Shown here piece by piece: positions 43,982 through 51,359 of a DNA stretch of 64,000 nt (positions are counted from its first letter, which is position 1; each line of letters begins with the position of its first letter). The notes under the pieces were generated by a model that worked only from the letters and a program-made list of their open reading frames with translations, did not search any database and was not told where the DNA came from. The DNA is from Streptomyces sp. RFCAC02 (GTDB taxonomy: Bacteria > Actinomycetota > Actinomycetes > Streptomycetales > Streptomycetaceae), in assembly GCF_004193175.1 (NCBI RefSeq), contig NZ_SAUH01000001.1:4497501-4561500 (forward strand), read 5' to 3'. The translations under genes and the position numbers were made by a program.

Positions 43982-45769
43982 ATGGCAGAATCACGGCCCG
44001 TGGGGAGACACAGCCGGCCCGGGGCCGTCGTCGAGGGCGTCGGAGGCACCGGGGCCGGGGAGCACGCCGTCACGGGGGGCGAGCCGCCCCGTCCGACCGG
44101 CCGGCACCGTGCCCCCGCCCCGCCGGACGAGCCGCGGGCGCGGCCGGCCGGCACCATCTCCGCGGGCCGGGGCAGCGCCCTCATGGCGCTCGGCTCCCTC
44201 GTCTCCCGCGCGACCGGCTTCCTGCGCACCGCCGTCGTCGTCGCCGCGCTCGGCACGGCCCTGCTCGGCGAGACCTACCAGATCGCCAACACCGTCCCCA
44301 ACATCGTCTACTTCCTGATCCTCGGTGGCGCGCTCAACTCCGTCTTCGTCCCCGAACTCGTCCGCGCCCGCCGCACCCACCCGGACGGCGGCGCCGCGCA
44401 CACCGACCGCATCCTCACGGCCTGCCTCCTCGGCCTCCTGCTGCTGACGGCCGCCGCCGTCCTGGCCGCGCCGTGGATCGTCACCGCCTACGCGCCCGAC
44501 TTCACCGGTGCGCAGCGGGACCTGACCGTCGCCCTGGCCCGCTACTGCCTGCCGCAGATCCTGCTGTACGGCCTGTTCACGCTCCTCGGCCAGGTCCTCA
44601 ACGTCGACGGGCGCTTCGGCGCGATGATGTGGGCGCCGGTCCTGAACAACGTCGTCGTCATCGGTGTCTTCGGCCTGTTCCTCGTGATCGCGGGCGACGT
44701 CACGGACGCCGGCGCGATGAGCGGCGGGCAGGCGCTGCTGCTCGGTGCCGGCAGCACGGCCGGCGTCCTCGCCCAGACCGTCGCGCTCGTGCCGTCGCTG
44801 CGGAGGGCCGGGTTCCGCTGGCGGCCGCGGCTCGACCTGCGGGGCGCCGGCCTGTCGGCGCCGCTGCGCGCGGCCGTGTGGACGGTCCTCCTCGTCCTGG
44901 TCAACCAGCTCGCCCTGTGGGTCGTCACGAGCCTCGCCACCTCGGCCGCCGTCCGGGCCGCCGCCGACGGCGTCACCACGGGCGTCGGGTTCGCCGCGTA
45001 CACCAACGCCTACCAGCTCTGGGTGGTGCCACAGGGCATCATCACCGTCTCCCTCGCGACCGCGCTGCTGCCGCGGATGAGCGCCTCGGTCGCCGACGGC
45101 TCGCCCGCCGCGGCGGGCCGCGACCTGTCCTGGGGCCTGCGCCGCAACGCCGTCGCCGTCGTCCCGGCGGCGCTGGCGTTCCTCGCGTTCGCGCCGCAGG
45201 TGACGGGCGTGATCTTCCAGTACGGGCAGACATCCGACGACGACGTGCGGGTCCTCGCCTGGATCCTCATGGCGTTCGCCCCGGGGCTGCCGGCCTTCGC
45301 GGGGCAGTACCTGTCCGCCCGCGCCTTCTACGCACTCGGCGACACCCGCACCCCCTTCCTGCTGAACCTCGTCATCGCCACCACCCAGGCGGCCCTGGCC
45401 GGCTGCTCCTACCTCCTGCTGCCGCCGCGCTGGGCCGTCGTCGGCATGGCCGGCGGCTATGCCGTCGCCTGCACGGTCGGTCTGTTCTGCACGACGCGGA
45501 CGCTCGTCCGCCGCCTCGGCAGGTGGCCCGGCACGCTCGGCACCCACGTCCGCGTCGCCCTGGCGGCGGCGCCCGGCGCGGTCGGCGGGCACCTGCTCGC
45601 CGAGTGGTGCGCGGGGCGGCTCGGCGGCGGCCCGGCCGGGTCGGCTGCCGGTCTCGCGGCGGGCGGCACCGTGCTCCTCGTCTCGGTGGTCGCGCTGGCC
45701 GGGCCGTTGCGCGTGCCCGAGGTGCGCGCGCTGCTCCGGCCCGTGCTGCGGCGTCTGCGCAGGCGGTGA
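43982..45769 (+). CDS. MurJ/MviN-family lipid II flippase homologue
   Basis: 595 residues. A hydrophilic N-terminal ~90 residues precede about 14 membrane helices. GSLVSRATGFLRTAVVVAALG and NVDGRFGAMMWAPVLNNVV are typical of the MOP-superfamily MurJ. The protein flips lipid-linked precursors across the membrane. The ATG at 43982 is chosen as the first ATG after the divergent cslZ; the true start could be further in. The classic Streptomyces murJ lies elsewhere, so this may be a second copy serving a different undecaprenyl-linked glycan. Confidence 0.85.
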   Translation: MAESRPVGRHSRPGAVVEGVGGTGAGEHAVTGGEPPRPTGRHRAPAPPDEPRARPAGTISAGRGSALMALGSLVSRATGFLRTAVVVAALGTALLGETYQIANTVPNIVYFLILGGALNSVFVPELVRARRTHPDGGAAHTDRILTACLLGLLLLTAAAVLAAPWIVTAYAPDFTGAQRDLTVALARYCLPQILLYGLFTLLGQVLNVDGRFGAMMWAPVLNNVVVIGVFGLFLVIAGDVTDAGAMSGGQALLLGAGSTAGVLAQTVALVPSLRRAGFRWRPRLDLRGAGLSAPLRAAVWTVLLVLVNQLALWVVTSLATSAAVRAAADGVTTGVGFAAYTNAYQLWVVPQGIITVSLATALLPRMSASVADGSPAAAGRDLSWGLRRNAVAVVPAALAFLAFAPQVTGVIFQYGQTSDDDVRVLAWILMAFAPGLPAFAGQYLSARAFYALGDTRTPFLLNLVIATTQAALAGCSYLLLPPRWAVVGMAGGYAVACTVGLFCTTRTLVRRLGRWPGTLGTHVRVALAAAPGAVGGHLLAEWCAGRLGGGPAGSAAGLAAGGTVLLVSVVALAGPLRVPEVRALLRPVLRRLRRR

Positions 45770-45831
45770 CGGCGGGAACGGGGGGCGGGTGCGCCCCGGC
45801 GTTCGTATGACCAGCCGGTAGGGTCGCTGGC

Positions 45832-46371
45832 GTGTCCAAACCGCTGAGCCTTCCCTTCGACCCGATCGCCCGCGCGGACGAACTGTGGAAGCGGCACTGG
45901 GGCTCCGTCCCCGCGATGTCCGCCATCACGTCGATCATGCGGGCCCACCAGATCCTGCTGTCCGAGGTGGACGCGGTGGTCAGGCCGTACGGACTGACGT
46001 TCGCCCGGTACGAGGCGCTCGTGCTGCTCACCTTCAGCAAAAAGGGCGAACTCCCGATGTCCAAGATCGGTGAGCGGCTCATGGTGCACCCCACCTCCGT
46101 GACGAACACGGTCGACCGCCTCGTCCGCTCCGGGCTGGTCACGAAGCGCCCCAACCCGAACGACGGACGCGGCACGCTCGCCTCCATCACGGACGAGGGA
46201 CGCGCCGTCTGCGACGCGGCCACCCGCGACCTGATGGCCATGGACTTCGGCCTCGGCGTGTACGACGCGGAGGAGTGCGCGGAGATCTTCGCCCTGCTGC
46301 GACCCCTGCGCGTGGCGGCGCAGGACTTCGATGCTCCGGGGGAGGGGGCCGGGCGGGAACGCCCCGAATGA
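45832..46371 (+). CDS. MarR-family transcriptional regulator upstream of the icmA group
   Basis: 179 residues. The winged helix includes LTFARYEALVLLTFSKKGEL, MSKIGERLMVHPTSVTNTVD and the wing LVTKRPNPNDGRG. TAGGGT lies 7 nt before the GTG, with no ribosome-binding site, so the message is probably leaderless. It is followed by a DUF3817 gene 17 nt downstream and then icmA, for which it is the likely local regulator. Confidence 0.88.
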   Translation: MSKPLSLPFDPIARADELWKRHWGSVPAMSAITSIMRAHQILLSEVDAVVRPYGLTFARYEALVLLTFSKKGELPMSKIGERLMVHPTSVTNTVDRLVRSGLVTKRPNPNDGRGTLASITDEGRAVCDAATRDLMAMDFGLGVYDAEECAEIFALLRPLRVAAQDFDAPGEGAGRERPE

Positions 46372-46388
46372 CCGGTTAGGCTCGCCGT

Positions 46389-46721
46389 ATGAAGCGGAGT
46401 GTGCTCACGCGTTACCGGGCGATGGCGTATGTCACCGCCGTCATGCTGCTCGTCCTGTGTGTCTGCATGGTCGTCAAGTACGGCTTCGGCGCCGGCGAGG
46501 ACGTAACCCTGTTCGTGGCCCAGATCCACGGGGTGCTGTTCATCCTCTACCTGATCTTCGCGTTCGACCTGGGGCAGAAGGCCCGCTGGCCGTTCGGGAA
46601 GCTGCTGTGGGTCCTGGTCGCCGGGACGATCCCGACCGCCGCCTTCTTCGTGGAGCGCCGGGTCGTCGCCGAGACCGAGCCGCTGATCGAGGCGCCGGAG
46701 CAGGAGCCCGCGGGCGTCTGA
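46389..46721 (+). CDS. DUF3817 family membrane protein (second copy)
   Basis: 110 residues with three predicted helices: MAYVTAVMLLVLCVCMVVKY, AQIHGVLFILYLIFAFDLG and LLWVLVAGTIPTAAFFVE. The family's IHG motif in the second helix matches VHG in the copy at 38628. TAGGCT lies 6 nt before the ATG, again a leaderless layout. Function unknown; it follows a MarR gene, as the first copy does in divergent form. Confidence 0.85.
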   Translation: MKRSVLTRYRAMAYVTAVMLLVLCVCMVVKYGFGAGEDVTLFVAQIHGVLFILYLIFAFDLGQKARWPFGKLLWVLVAGTIPTAAFFVERRVVAETEPLIEAPEQEPAGV

Positions 46722-46784
46722 CCGCAGGCCGGGCGTGCGCCCCCCGCCGGGGGGCGGCGCCCTCGTGGCCCGCGCCGCGGCCCG

Positions 46785-46806
46785 TTTACTTGGACTTCCT
46801 AGTAAA
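46785..46806 (+). promoter_or_regulatory. Inverted repeat and leaderless promoter of icmA
   Basis: TTTACTTGG and CCTAGTAAA pair with one mismatch around a 4-nt spacer, in an AT-rich island. TAAATT at 46803-46808 fits a -10, 6 nt before the icmA ATG. The repeat is a good candidate operator for the adjacent MarR protein. Confidence 0.55.
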
Positions 46807-46814
46807 TTGGTCGT

Positions 46815-48515
46815 ATGGACGACGACGCCATCACCGCGGGCCGCCGACGCTGGCAGGCCCGCTTCGACGCGGCCCGCACCCGGGACGCGGACTTCACCAC
46901 GCTCTCCGGCGACCCCGTGGAGCCCGTCTACGGCCCCCGCCCCGGCGACCGGTACGAGGGCTTCGCGCGCATCGGCTGGCCCGGCGAGTTCCCCTTCACC
47001 CGGGGGCTCCACCCCACCGGCTACCGCGGCCGCACCTGGACGATCCGGCAGTTCGCCGGCTTCGGCGACGCCCGCAGCACCAACGAGCGCTACCACACCA
47101 TCCTCCGCAACGGGGGCGGCGGCCTGTCCGTCGCCTTCGACATGCCGACCCTCATGGGCCGCGACTCCGACGACCCCCTCGCGCTCGGCGAGGTCGGCCA
47201 CTGCGGCGTCGCCGTGGACTCCGCCGCCGACATGGACGTGCTGTTCGACGGCATCCCGCTGGGCGAGGTCACCACCTCGATGACGATCAGCGGTCCCGCC
47301 GTCCCCGTCTTCTGCATGTACCTGGTCGCGGCCGAACGCCAGGGCGCCGACATCGCGAAGCTCGACGGCACCCTCCAGACGGACATCTTCAAGGAGTACA
47401 TCGCGCAGAAGGAGTGGCTCTTCGGCCCGGCGCCGCACCTGCGCCTCATCGGCGACCTCATGGAGTTCTGCGCGGCCCGCATCCCCGCGTACAAGCCGCT
47501 GTCGGTGTCGGGCTACCACATCCGGGAGGCGGGCTCGACGGCCGCGCAGGAGCTGGCGTTCACCCTCGCCGACGGCTTCGGGTACGTGGAGCTGGGCCGC
47601 TCCCGCGGTCTCGACGTGGACACCTTCGCGCCGGGCCTGTCGTTCTTCTTCGACGCGCACATCGACTTCTTCGAGGAGATCGCGAAGTTCCGCGCCGCCC
47701 GCCGCATCTGGGCGCGCTGGATGCGCGACCGGTACGGCGCCACGACGGACCGGGCGCAGTGGCTCCGCTTCCACACGCAGACCGCCGGGGTGTCCCTCAC
47801 CGCCCAGCAGCCGTACAACAACGTCGTGCGCACGGCCGTCGAGGCCCTGTCCGCCGTCCTCGGCGGCACCAACTCCCTGCACACCAACGCCCTCGACGAG
47901 ACGCTGGCGCTGCCCAGCGAGCGGGCAGCCGAGATCGCCCTGCGCACGCAGCAGGTCCTCATGGAGGAGACCGGCGTCACCTCGGTGGCCGACCCCCTCG
48001 GCGGCTCCTGGTACGTGGAGCAGCTCACCGACCGGATCGAGGCCGACGCCGAACGGATCTTCGAGGAGATCCTGGAGAAGGGCCGCCGTGCCCGGCCGGA
48101 CGGGCGGCACCCCATCGGCCCGGTCACCTCCGGGCTGCTCGCCGGCATCGAGGACGGGTGGTTCACCGGCCGGATCGCGGAGGCGTCCTTCACCTACCAG
48201 CGCGCGCTGGAGAAGGGCGACAAGCGCGTCGTGGGCGTCAACGTCCACACCGGCTCCGTCACGGGCGACCTGGAGATCCTGCGGGTCGGCGACGCCGTGG
48301 AGCGCGAGCAGGTCCGCGCGCTCGCCGACCGCCGTGCCGCCCGCGACGACGCCGCCGTACGGGCCGCGCTCGCCGCGATGCTGGACGCCGCCCGGTCGGG
48401 CCGCAACATGATCGAGCCCATGCTGGCGGCCGCCCGCAGCGAGGCGACGCTGGGCGAGATCTGCGGCGCGCTGAAGGACGAGTGGGGCGTGTACCGGGAG
48501 CCGCCCGGCTTCTGA
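46815..48515 (+). CDS. icmA: Isobutyryl-CoA mutase large subunit
   Basis: 566 residues, the length of IcmA, and a methylmalonyl-CoA-mutase-type TIM barrel without a B12 domain. The substrate-specificity residues are Phe80 (IRQFAGFG) and Gln198 (EYIAQKEW). Methylmalonyl-CoA mutase has Tyr and Arg at these places, so the sequence reads as isobutyryl-CoA mutase. The enzyme interconverts isobutyryl- and n-butyryl-CoA with a separate B12-binding subunit (IcmB), which is not in this window. There is no ribosome-binding site before the ATG, consistent with a leaderless message. It links valine catabolism with butyryl-CoA supply. Confidence 0.95.
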   Translation: MDDDAITAGRRRWQARFDAARTRDADFTTLSGDPVEPVYGPRPGDRYEGFARIGWPGEFPFTRGLHPTGYRGRTWTIRQFAGFGDARSTNERYHTILRNGGGGLSVAFDMPTLMGRDSDDPLALGEVGHCGVAVDSAADMDVLFDGIPLGEVTTSMTISGPAVPVFCMYLVAAERQGADIAKLDGTLQTDIFKEYIAQKEWLFGPAPHLRLIGDLMEFCAARIPAYKPLSVSGYHIREAGSTAAQELAFTLADGFGYVELGRSRGLDVDTFAPGLSFFFDAHIDFFEEIAKFRAARRIWARWMRDRYGATTDRAQWLRFHTQTAGVSLTAQQPYNNVVRTAVEALSAVLGGTNSLHTNALDETLALPSERAAEIALRTQQVLMEETGVTSVADPLGGSWYVEQLTDRIEADAERIFEEILEKGRRARPDGRHPIGPVTSGLLAGIEDGWFTGRIAEASFTYQRALEKGDKRVVGVNVHTGSVTGDLEILRVGDAVEREQVRALADRRAARDDAAVRAALAAMLDAARSGRNMIEPMLAAARSEATLGEICGALKDEWGVYREPPGF

Positions 48516-48583
48516 CCCCCGCCCGGGTGGCCGGGCGCCCGCCCCCGTACCGGAACGGCACCGGAAGGAGGGAGACTGGTGCC

Positions 48584-49564
48584 ATGCAGCCACGCAACAT
48601 GTCCATCAGCGGAGCCGTCGACCTCTCTGCGGTGAAGGCCGCCGCCGAGGCCCGGGAGAAGGCCGAACAGGCCCGCGCGCAGCGCGCCGCCCAGCAGCAG
48701 GAGGGTGACGCGCCCGCGGCGGCGGCCGCCGCCGTCCCGCTCGTGGTCGATGTCGACGAGGCGGGCTTCGAGCAGGAGGTGCTGCAGCGCAGCACCGAGG
48801 TGCCCGTCGTCATCGACTTCTGGGCCGAGTGGTGCCAGCCGTGCAAGCAGCTCAGCCCGGTCCTGGAGCGGCTGGCCGCGGAGTACGCCGGCAAGTTCGT
48901 GCTCGCCAAGATCGACGTGGACAGCAACCAGATGCTGTTCCAGCAGTTCGGCGTGCAGGGCATCCCGGCCGTCTTCGCCGTCGTCGCGGGTCAGGCGCTG
49001 CCGCTGTTCCAGGGCGCGGCGCCGGAGCCGCAGGTGCGGCAGGTCCTCGACCAGCTGATCGCGGCGGCCGAGCAGCGGTTCGGCATCGTCGGGCAGCCGG
49101 TGGACCCGGAGCAGGCGGCGCAGGCCGGCCCGCGGCCGCCCGCCGTTCCGCAGAACCCGGCGCTCGCCGCGGCCCACGCGGCCCTCGACTCGGGCGATCT
49201 GAACGGCGCGATCCAGGCGTACGAGAACGTCCTGACCGACCACCCGGCCGAGGAGGAGGCCCGCATCGGCCTCGCGCAGGCCCGGCTCCTCCAGCGGGTG
49301 CACGCGGCGGACCAGGAGCGGGTGCGCAGGGACGCGGCGGAGCGTCCGGCCGACGTCGCGGCGCAGCTCGCCGTCGCCGACCTCGACCTGGCCGGCGGTC
49401 ATGTGGAGGACGCGTTCAGCCGGATCGTCTCCACCGTGCAGCGCACCGCGGGCGACGACCGCGAGACGGCACGGGTCCGGCTCCTGGAACTCTTCGATGT
49501 CGTCGGTGGCGATGACCCGAGGGTCGTCGCCGCACGGCAGGCCCTCGCGCGGGTGCTCTTCTGA
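48584..49564 (+). CDS. Thioredoxin-domain TPR protein (YbbN/CnoX-like)
   Basis: 326 residues. A charged N-terminal ~50 residues precede a thioredoxin fold with WAEWCQPCKQL at about residues 84-94, a CXXC active site (CQPC). The C-terminal half is tetratricopeptide-like helices (AAHAALDSGDLNGAIQAYEN). This matches the YbbN/CnoX co-chaperone family, which holds unfolded proteins under oxidative stress. AAGGAGGGAG precedes the ATG. It follows icmA by 68 nt and is ended by a strong hairpin. Confidence 0.9.
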   Translation: MQPRNMSISGAVDLSAVKAAAEAREKAEQARAQRAAQQQEGDAPAAAAAAVPLVVDVDEAGFEQEVLQRSTEVPVVIDFWAEWCQPCKQLSPVLERLAAEYAGKFVLAKIDVDSNQMLFQQFGVQGIPAVFAVVAGQALPLFQGAAPEPQVRQVLDQLIAAAEQRFGIVGQPVDPEQAAQAGPRPPAVPQNPALAAAHAALDSGDLNGAIQAYENVLTDHPAEEEARIGLAQARLLQRVHAADQERVRRDAAERPADVAAQLAVADLDLAGGHVEDAFSRIVSTVQRTAGDDRETARVRLLELFDVVGGDDPRVVAARQALARVLF

Positions 49565-49590
49565 TCCGATCCCGCCCTTCCCCCCGTTCC

Positions 49591-49629
49591 GTGGCCGCGC
49601 TTTACCGAAACTTGGTGAAGCGCGGCCAC
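49591..49629 (+). terminator. Stem-loop terminator after the thioredoxin-TPR gene
   Basis: GTGGCCGCGCTTTACC pairs with GGTGAAGCGCGGCCAC, one mismatch, around a 7-nt loop. Confidence 0.75.
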
Positions 49630-49760
49630 CTCTACGTTCGGTGAACGGCACGCGTGACGCGCGGCCGGATCCGCGGGGTTGGCCGTGGTTTGGGGTGTTT
49701 CGGGACGGCAGCGAAGCGTGGCGCACCCGGCCGGGGACCCGGTGCCCCGCCCTATCTTCT

Positions 49761-49774
49761 TTACTGGTAAGTAA
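49761..49774 (+). promoter_or_regulatory. TTACT-N4-AGTAA palindrome upstream of the DUF6230 gene
   Basis: TTACTGGTAAGTAA is AT-rich against its surroundings, with perfect TTACT/AGTAA arms. It looks like an operator of a TetR- or MarR-type dimer, related in its arms to the repeat before icmA. It lies 253 nt before the first gene of the next module. Confidence 0.5.
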
Positions 49775-50026
49775 GCAACCCCTTGTGTCTGCGCGGGAGA
49801 TGGACCACGATCGGATGACCGGAGGTGTCATACCGCCGGTCCGGGACAGGGGAGTCCCCACCGCGGTGGGACCTGTGCCGGTGGACCGCCGCCCGCCGGC
49901 GGTCCGTGGCAGACGCCGGGGTGCAGACCGGCGGCATCGCGCTGCTCCTCCCCAGGCGCCGGACGGTTCGCGGAACCGGGGCTCGCCGGGAGCCTCGGGG
50001 ATGCTCGTCCGAAAAGGAGGAAACCA
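49775..50026 (+). other. Long leader or non-coding region before the DUF6230 gene
   Basis: About 250 nt without a convincing gene. A short frame from ATG 49802 has no coding-like codon use. A perfect 9-bp hairpin, GGACCGCCG/CGGCGGTCC, lies at 49883-49905. The AAAGGAGGAAACC ribosome-binding site stands just before 50027. If transcription starts near the palindrome, this is an unusually long 5' untranslated region. Confidence 0.45.
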
Positions 50027-50641
50027 ATGGAGTCTCAGGCTCGCGGCGGCACCAGATGGCGGCGGTTCGGTCTGGTCATGGTGCCGAGCGTGGCCGCCAC
50101 AGCCGCGATAGGCGTCGCCATCGGCTCGGGGGCGCTGGCCGCGTCCCTCACCATGTCGGGTGACCAGTTCAAGGTCAGGGTCGCGTCGCTGGACGGCGAC
50201 GGCTTCGTCCAGTACGGGACGACCATCACCGCGTCGGGCGAAGGGGACCGCGCTGTCGCCGCCTCGTCGTTCTCGCACGCGGACATCGTCGATCTCTGCC
50301 AGTCGGTCGTGGTGGACCTCCCGGTCCTGGGCGAGTACACGCTCAAGATCACGGCAGGTACCGACCCCGAGAACCCGGTGGTGGCCGAGAACCTGTTCAT
50401 CGACGTGACCCAGCTCGACGCCCAGGCGACCTTCACCAACATCGAGATCGGCGTCAGTACCGGTTCCACGGGGCGCATCCGGGACGGCGAGGACACCGAC
50501 GAGGACTCGTTCGCGCAGCGGTCCGACGGGGTCTACCTGACGGACGTCGAGCAGGTCGCGTACGGCACGTCCGCCGGCTCGTTCAAACTCACCGACCTGA
50601 GCCTGAGTCTGCACCGGGGCTCGGAAGAAGAGTGCTTCTGA
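50027..50641 (+). CDS. DUF6230 family secreted or anchored protein
   Basis: 204 residues. The N-terminal RWRRFGLVMVPSVAATAAIG segment is a signal or single membrane helix. The remaining part is beta-rich with no catalytic motif (FKVRVASLDGDGFVQYG, VVVDLPVLGEYTLKITAG). Older annotations call such proteins cholesterol esterase, which the sequence does not support. AAAGGAGGAAACC upstream is a very strong ribosome-binding site. It is the first gene of a three-gene module with DUF6114 and an acidic protein. Confidence 0.8.
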   Translation: MESQARGGTRWRRFGLVMVPSVAATAAIGVAIGSGALAASLTMSGDQFKVRVASLDGDGFVQYGTTITASGEGDRAVAASSFSHADIVDLCQSVVVDLPVLGEYTLKITAGTDPENPVVAENLFIDVTQLDAQATFTNIEIGVSTGSTGRIRDGEDTDEDSFAQRSDGVYLTDVEQVAYGTSAGSFKLTDLSLSLHRGSEEECF

Positions 50642-50786
50642 CCGAACCACGCCCCGGAGCTGTGGGCGGCGCGCCGGCGGCCGCTCCTGCTCCGGGGAGG
50701 ACGGGGCGCAGCGATCCCGCGCGGCCGGTCCGGACCGCCGTATCGTGCATCCCGCCACCGAACGCGCCACCAGGGGAGTACGTGCT

Positions 50787-51359
50787 GTGAGTGTCAACAC
50801 CGAAGAGCGAGCCGGGGTCTCCGCGATAGCCGGGGGACGCGTCGCGTTCCGGAACTTCCGGTGGAGCAGGCCGTTCTGGGCGGGGCTCTTCGTCATGGTC
50901 GCGGGCGGCCCCATCCTGTGGATGCCCTACGCCAACCTGACGATCGGTCAGCTGAATGTCCGGCTGGCCACCACCGCGGGGGCCAGCTCAGCGGTGATCG
51001 GGATCCTGCTGGTCGTGCTGGGTCTCACCATCTGGTTCCAGCCGCACGTCCGCATCTTCGCCGGGGTCGCGGCCATCCTGCTGTCGCTGGTCTCGCTGGT
51101 CGTGGCCAACTTCGGCGGCGGATTCATCGGCTTCCTGCTGGGGCTCGTCGGCGGCGCGATGAGTGTCGCCTGGGTGCCGGGCACGGCGGCACCGGCCGCC
51201 GGGAGCGGTGCGGGCGGCGCCGCCGGAAGCGCGGGCGGGGAGGGGGAGACGGCGCGGCCGGCCGGCGCGCGGGGCACCGGGAGCGCGCTCGCCGCCTTCG
51301 GGGGAACCGCGCCGGGCCGCGACACCGAATCGGGGAAGGAAGGCGAAGGTGCCGACTGA
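50787..51359 (+). CDS. DUF6114 family membrane protein
   Basis: 190 residues from the GTG at 50787, with GGGGAG upstream; the frame is open back to 50745 without such a site. About four membrane helices: FWAGLFVMVAGGPILWMPYA, SSAVIGILLVVLGLTIW, IFAGVAAILLSLVSLVVANF and GGGFIGFLLGLVGGAMSVAW. A Gly/Ala-rich cytoplasmic or external tail follows. It overlaps the start of the next gene by 11 nt. Function unknown. Confidence 0.8.
   Translation: MSVNTEERAGVSAIAGGRVAFRNFRWSRPFWAGLFVMVAGGPILWMPYANLTIGQLNVRLATTAGASSAVIGILLVVLGLTIWFQPHVRIFAGVAAILLSLVSLVVANFGGGFIGFLLGLVGGAMSVAWVPGTAAPAAGSGAGGAAGSAGGEGETARPAGARGTGSALAAFGGTAPGRDTESGKEGEGAD

Noticed and set aside
46815..48515. Methylmalonyl-CoA mutase
   Set aside because: Phe80 and Gln198 replace the Tyr and Arg needed for methylmalonyl-CoA, and the length is that of IcmA without a B12 domain.
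49802..50026. Small gene in the leader before the DUF6230 gene
   Set aside because: Frames are short, rich in Arg/Pro and lack biased third positions; none has a good ribosome-binding site.
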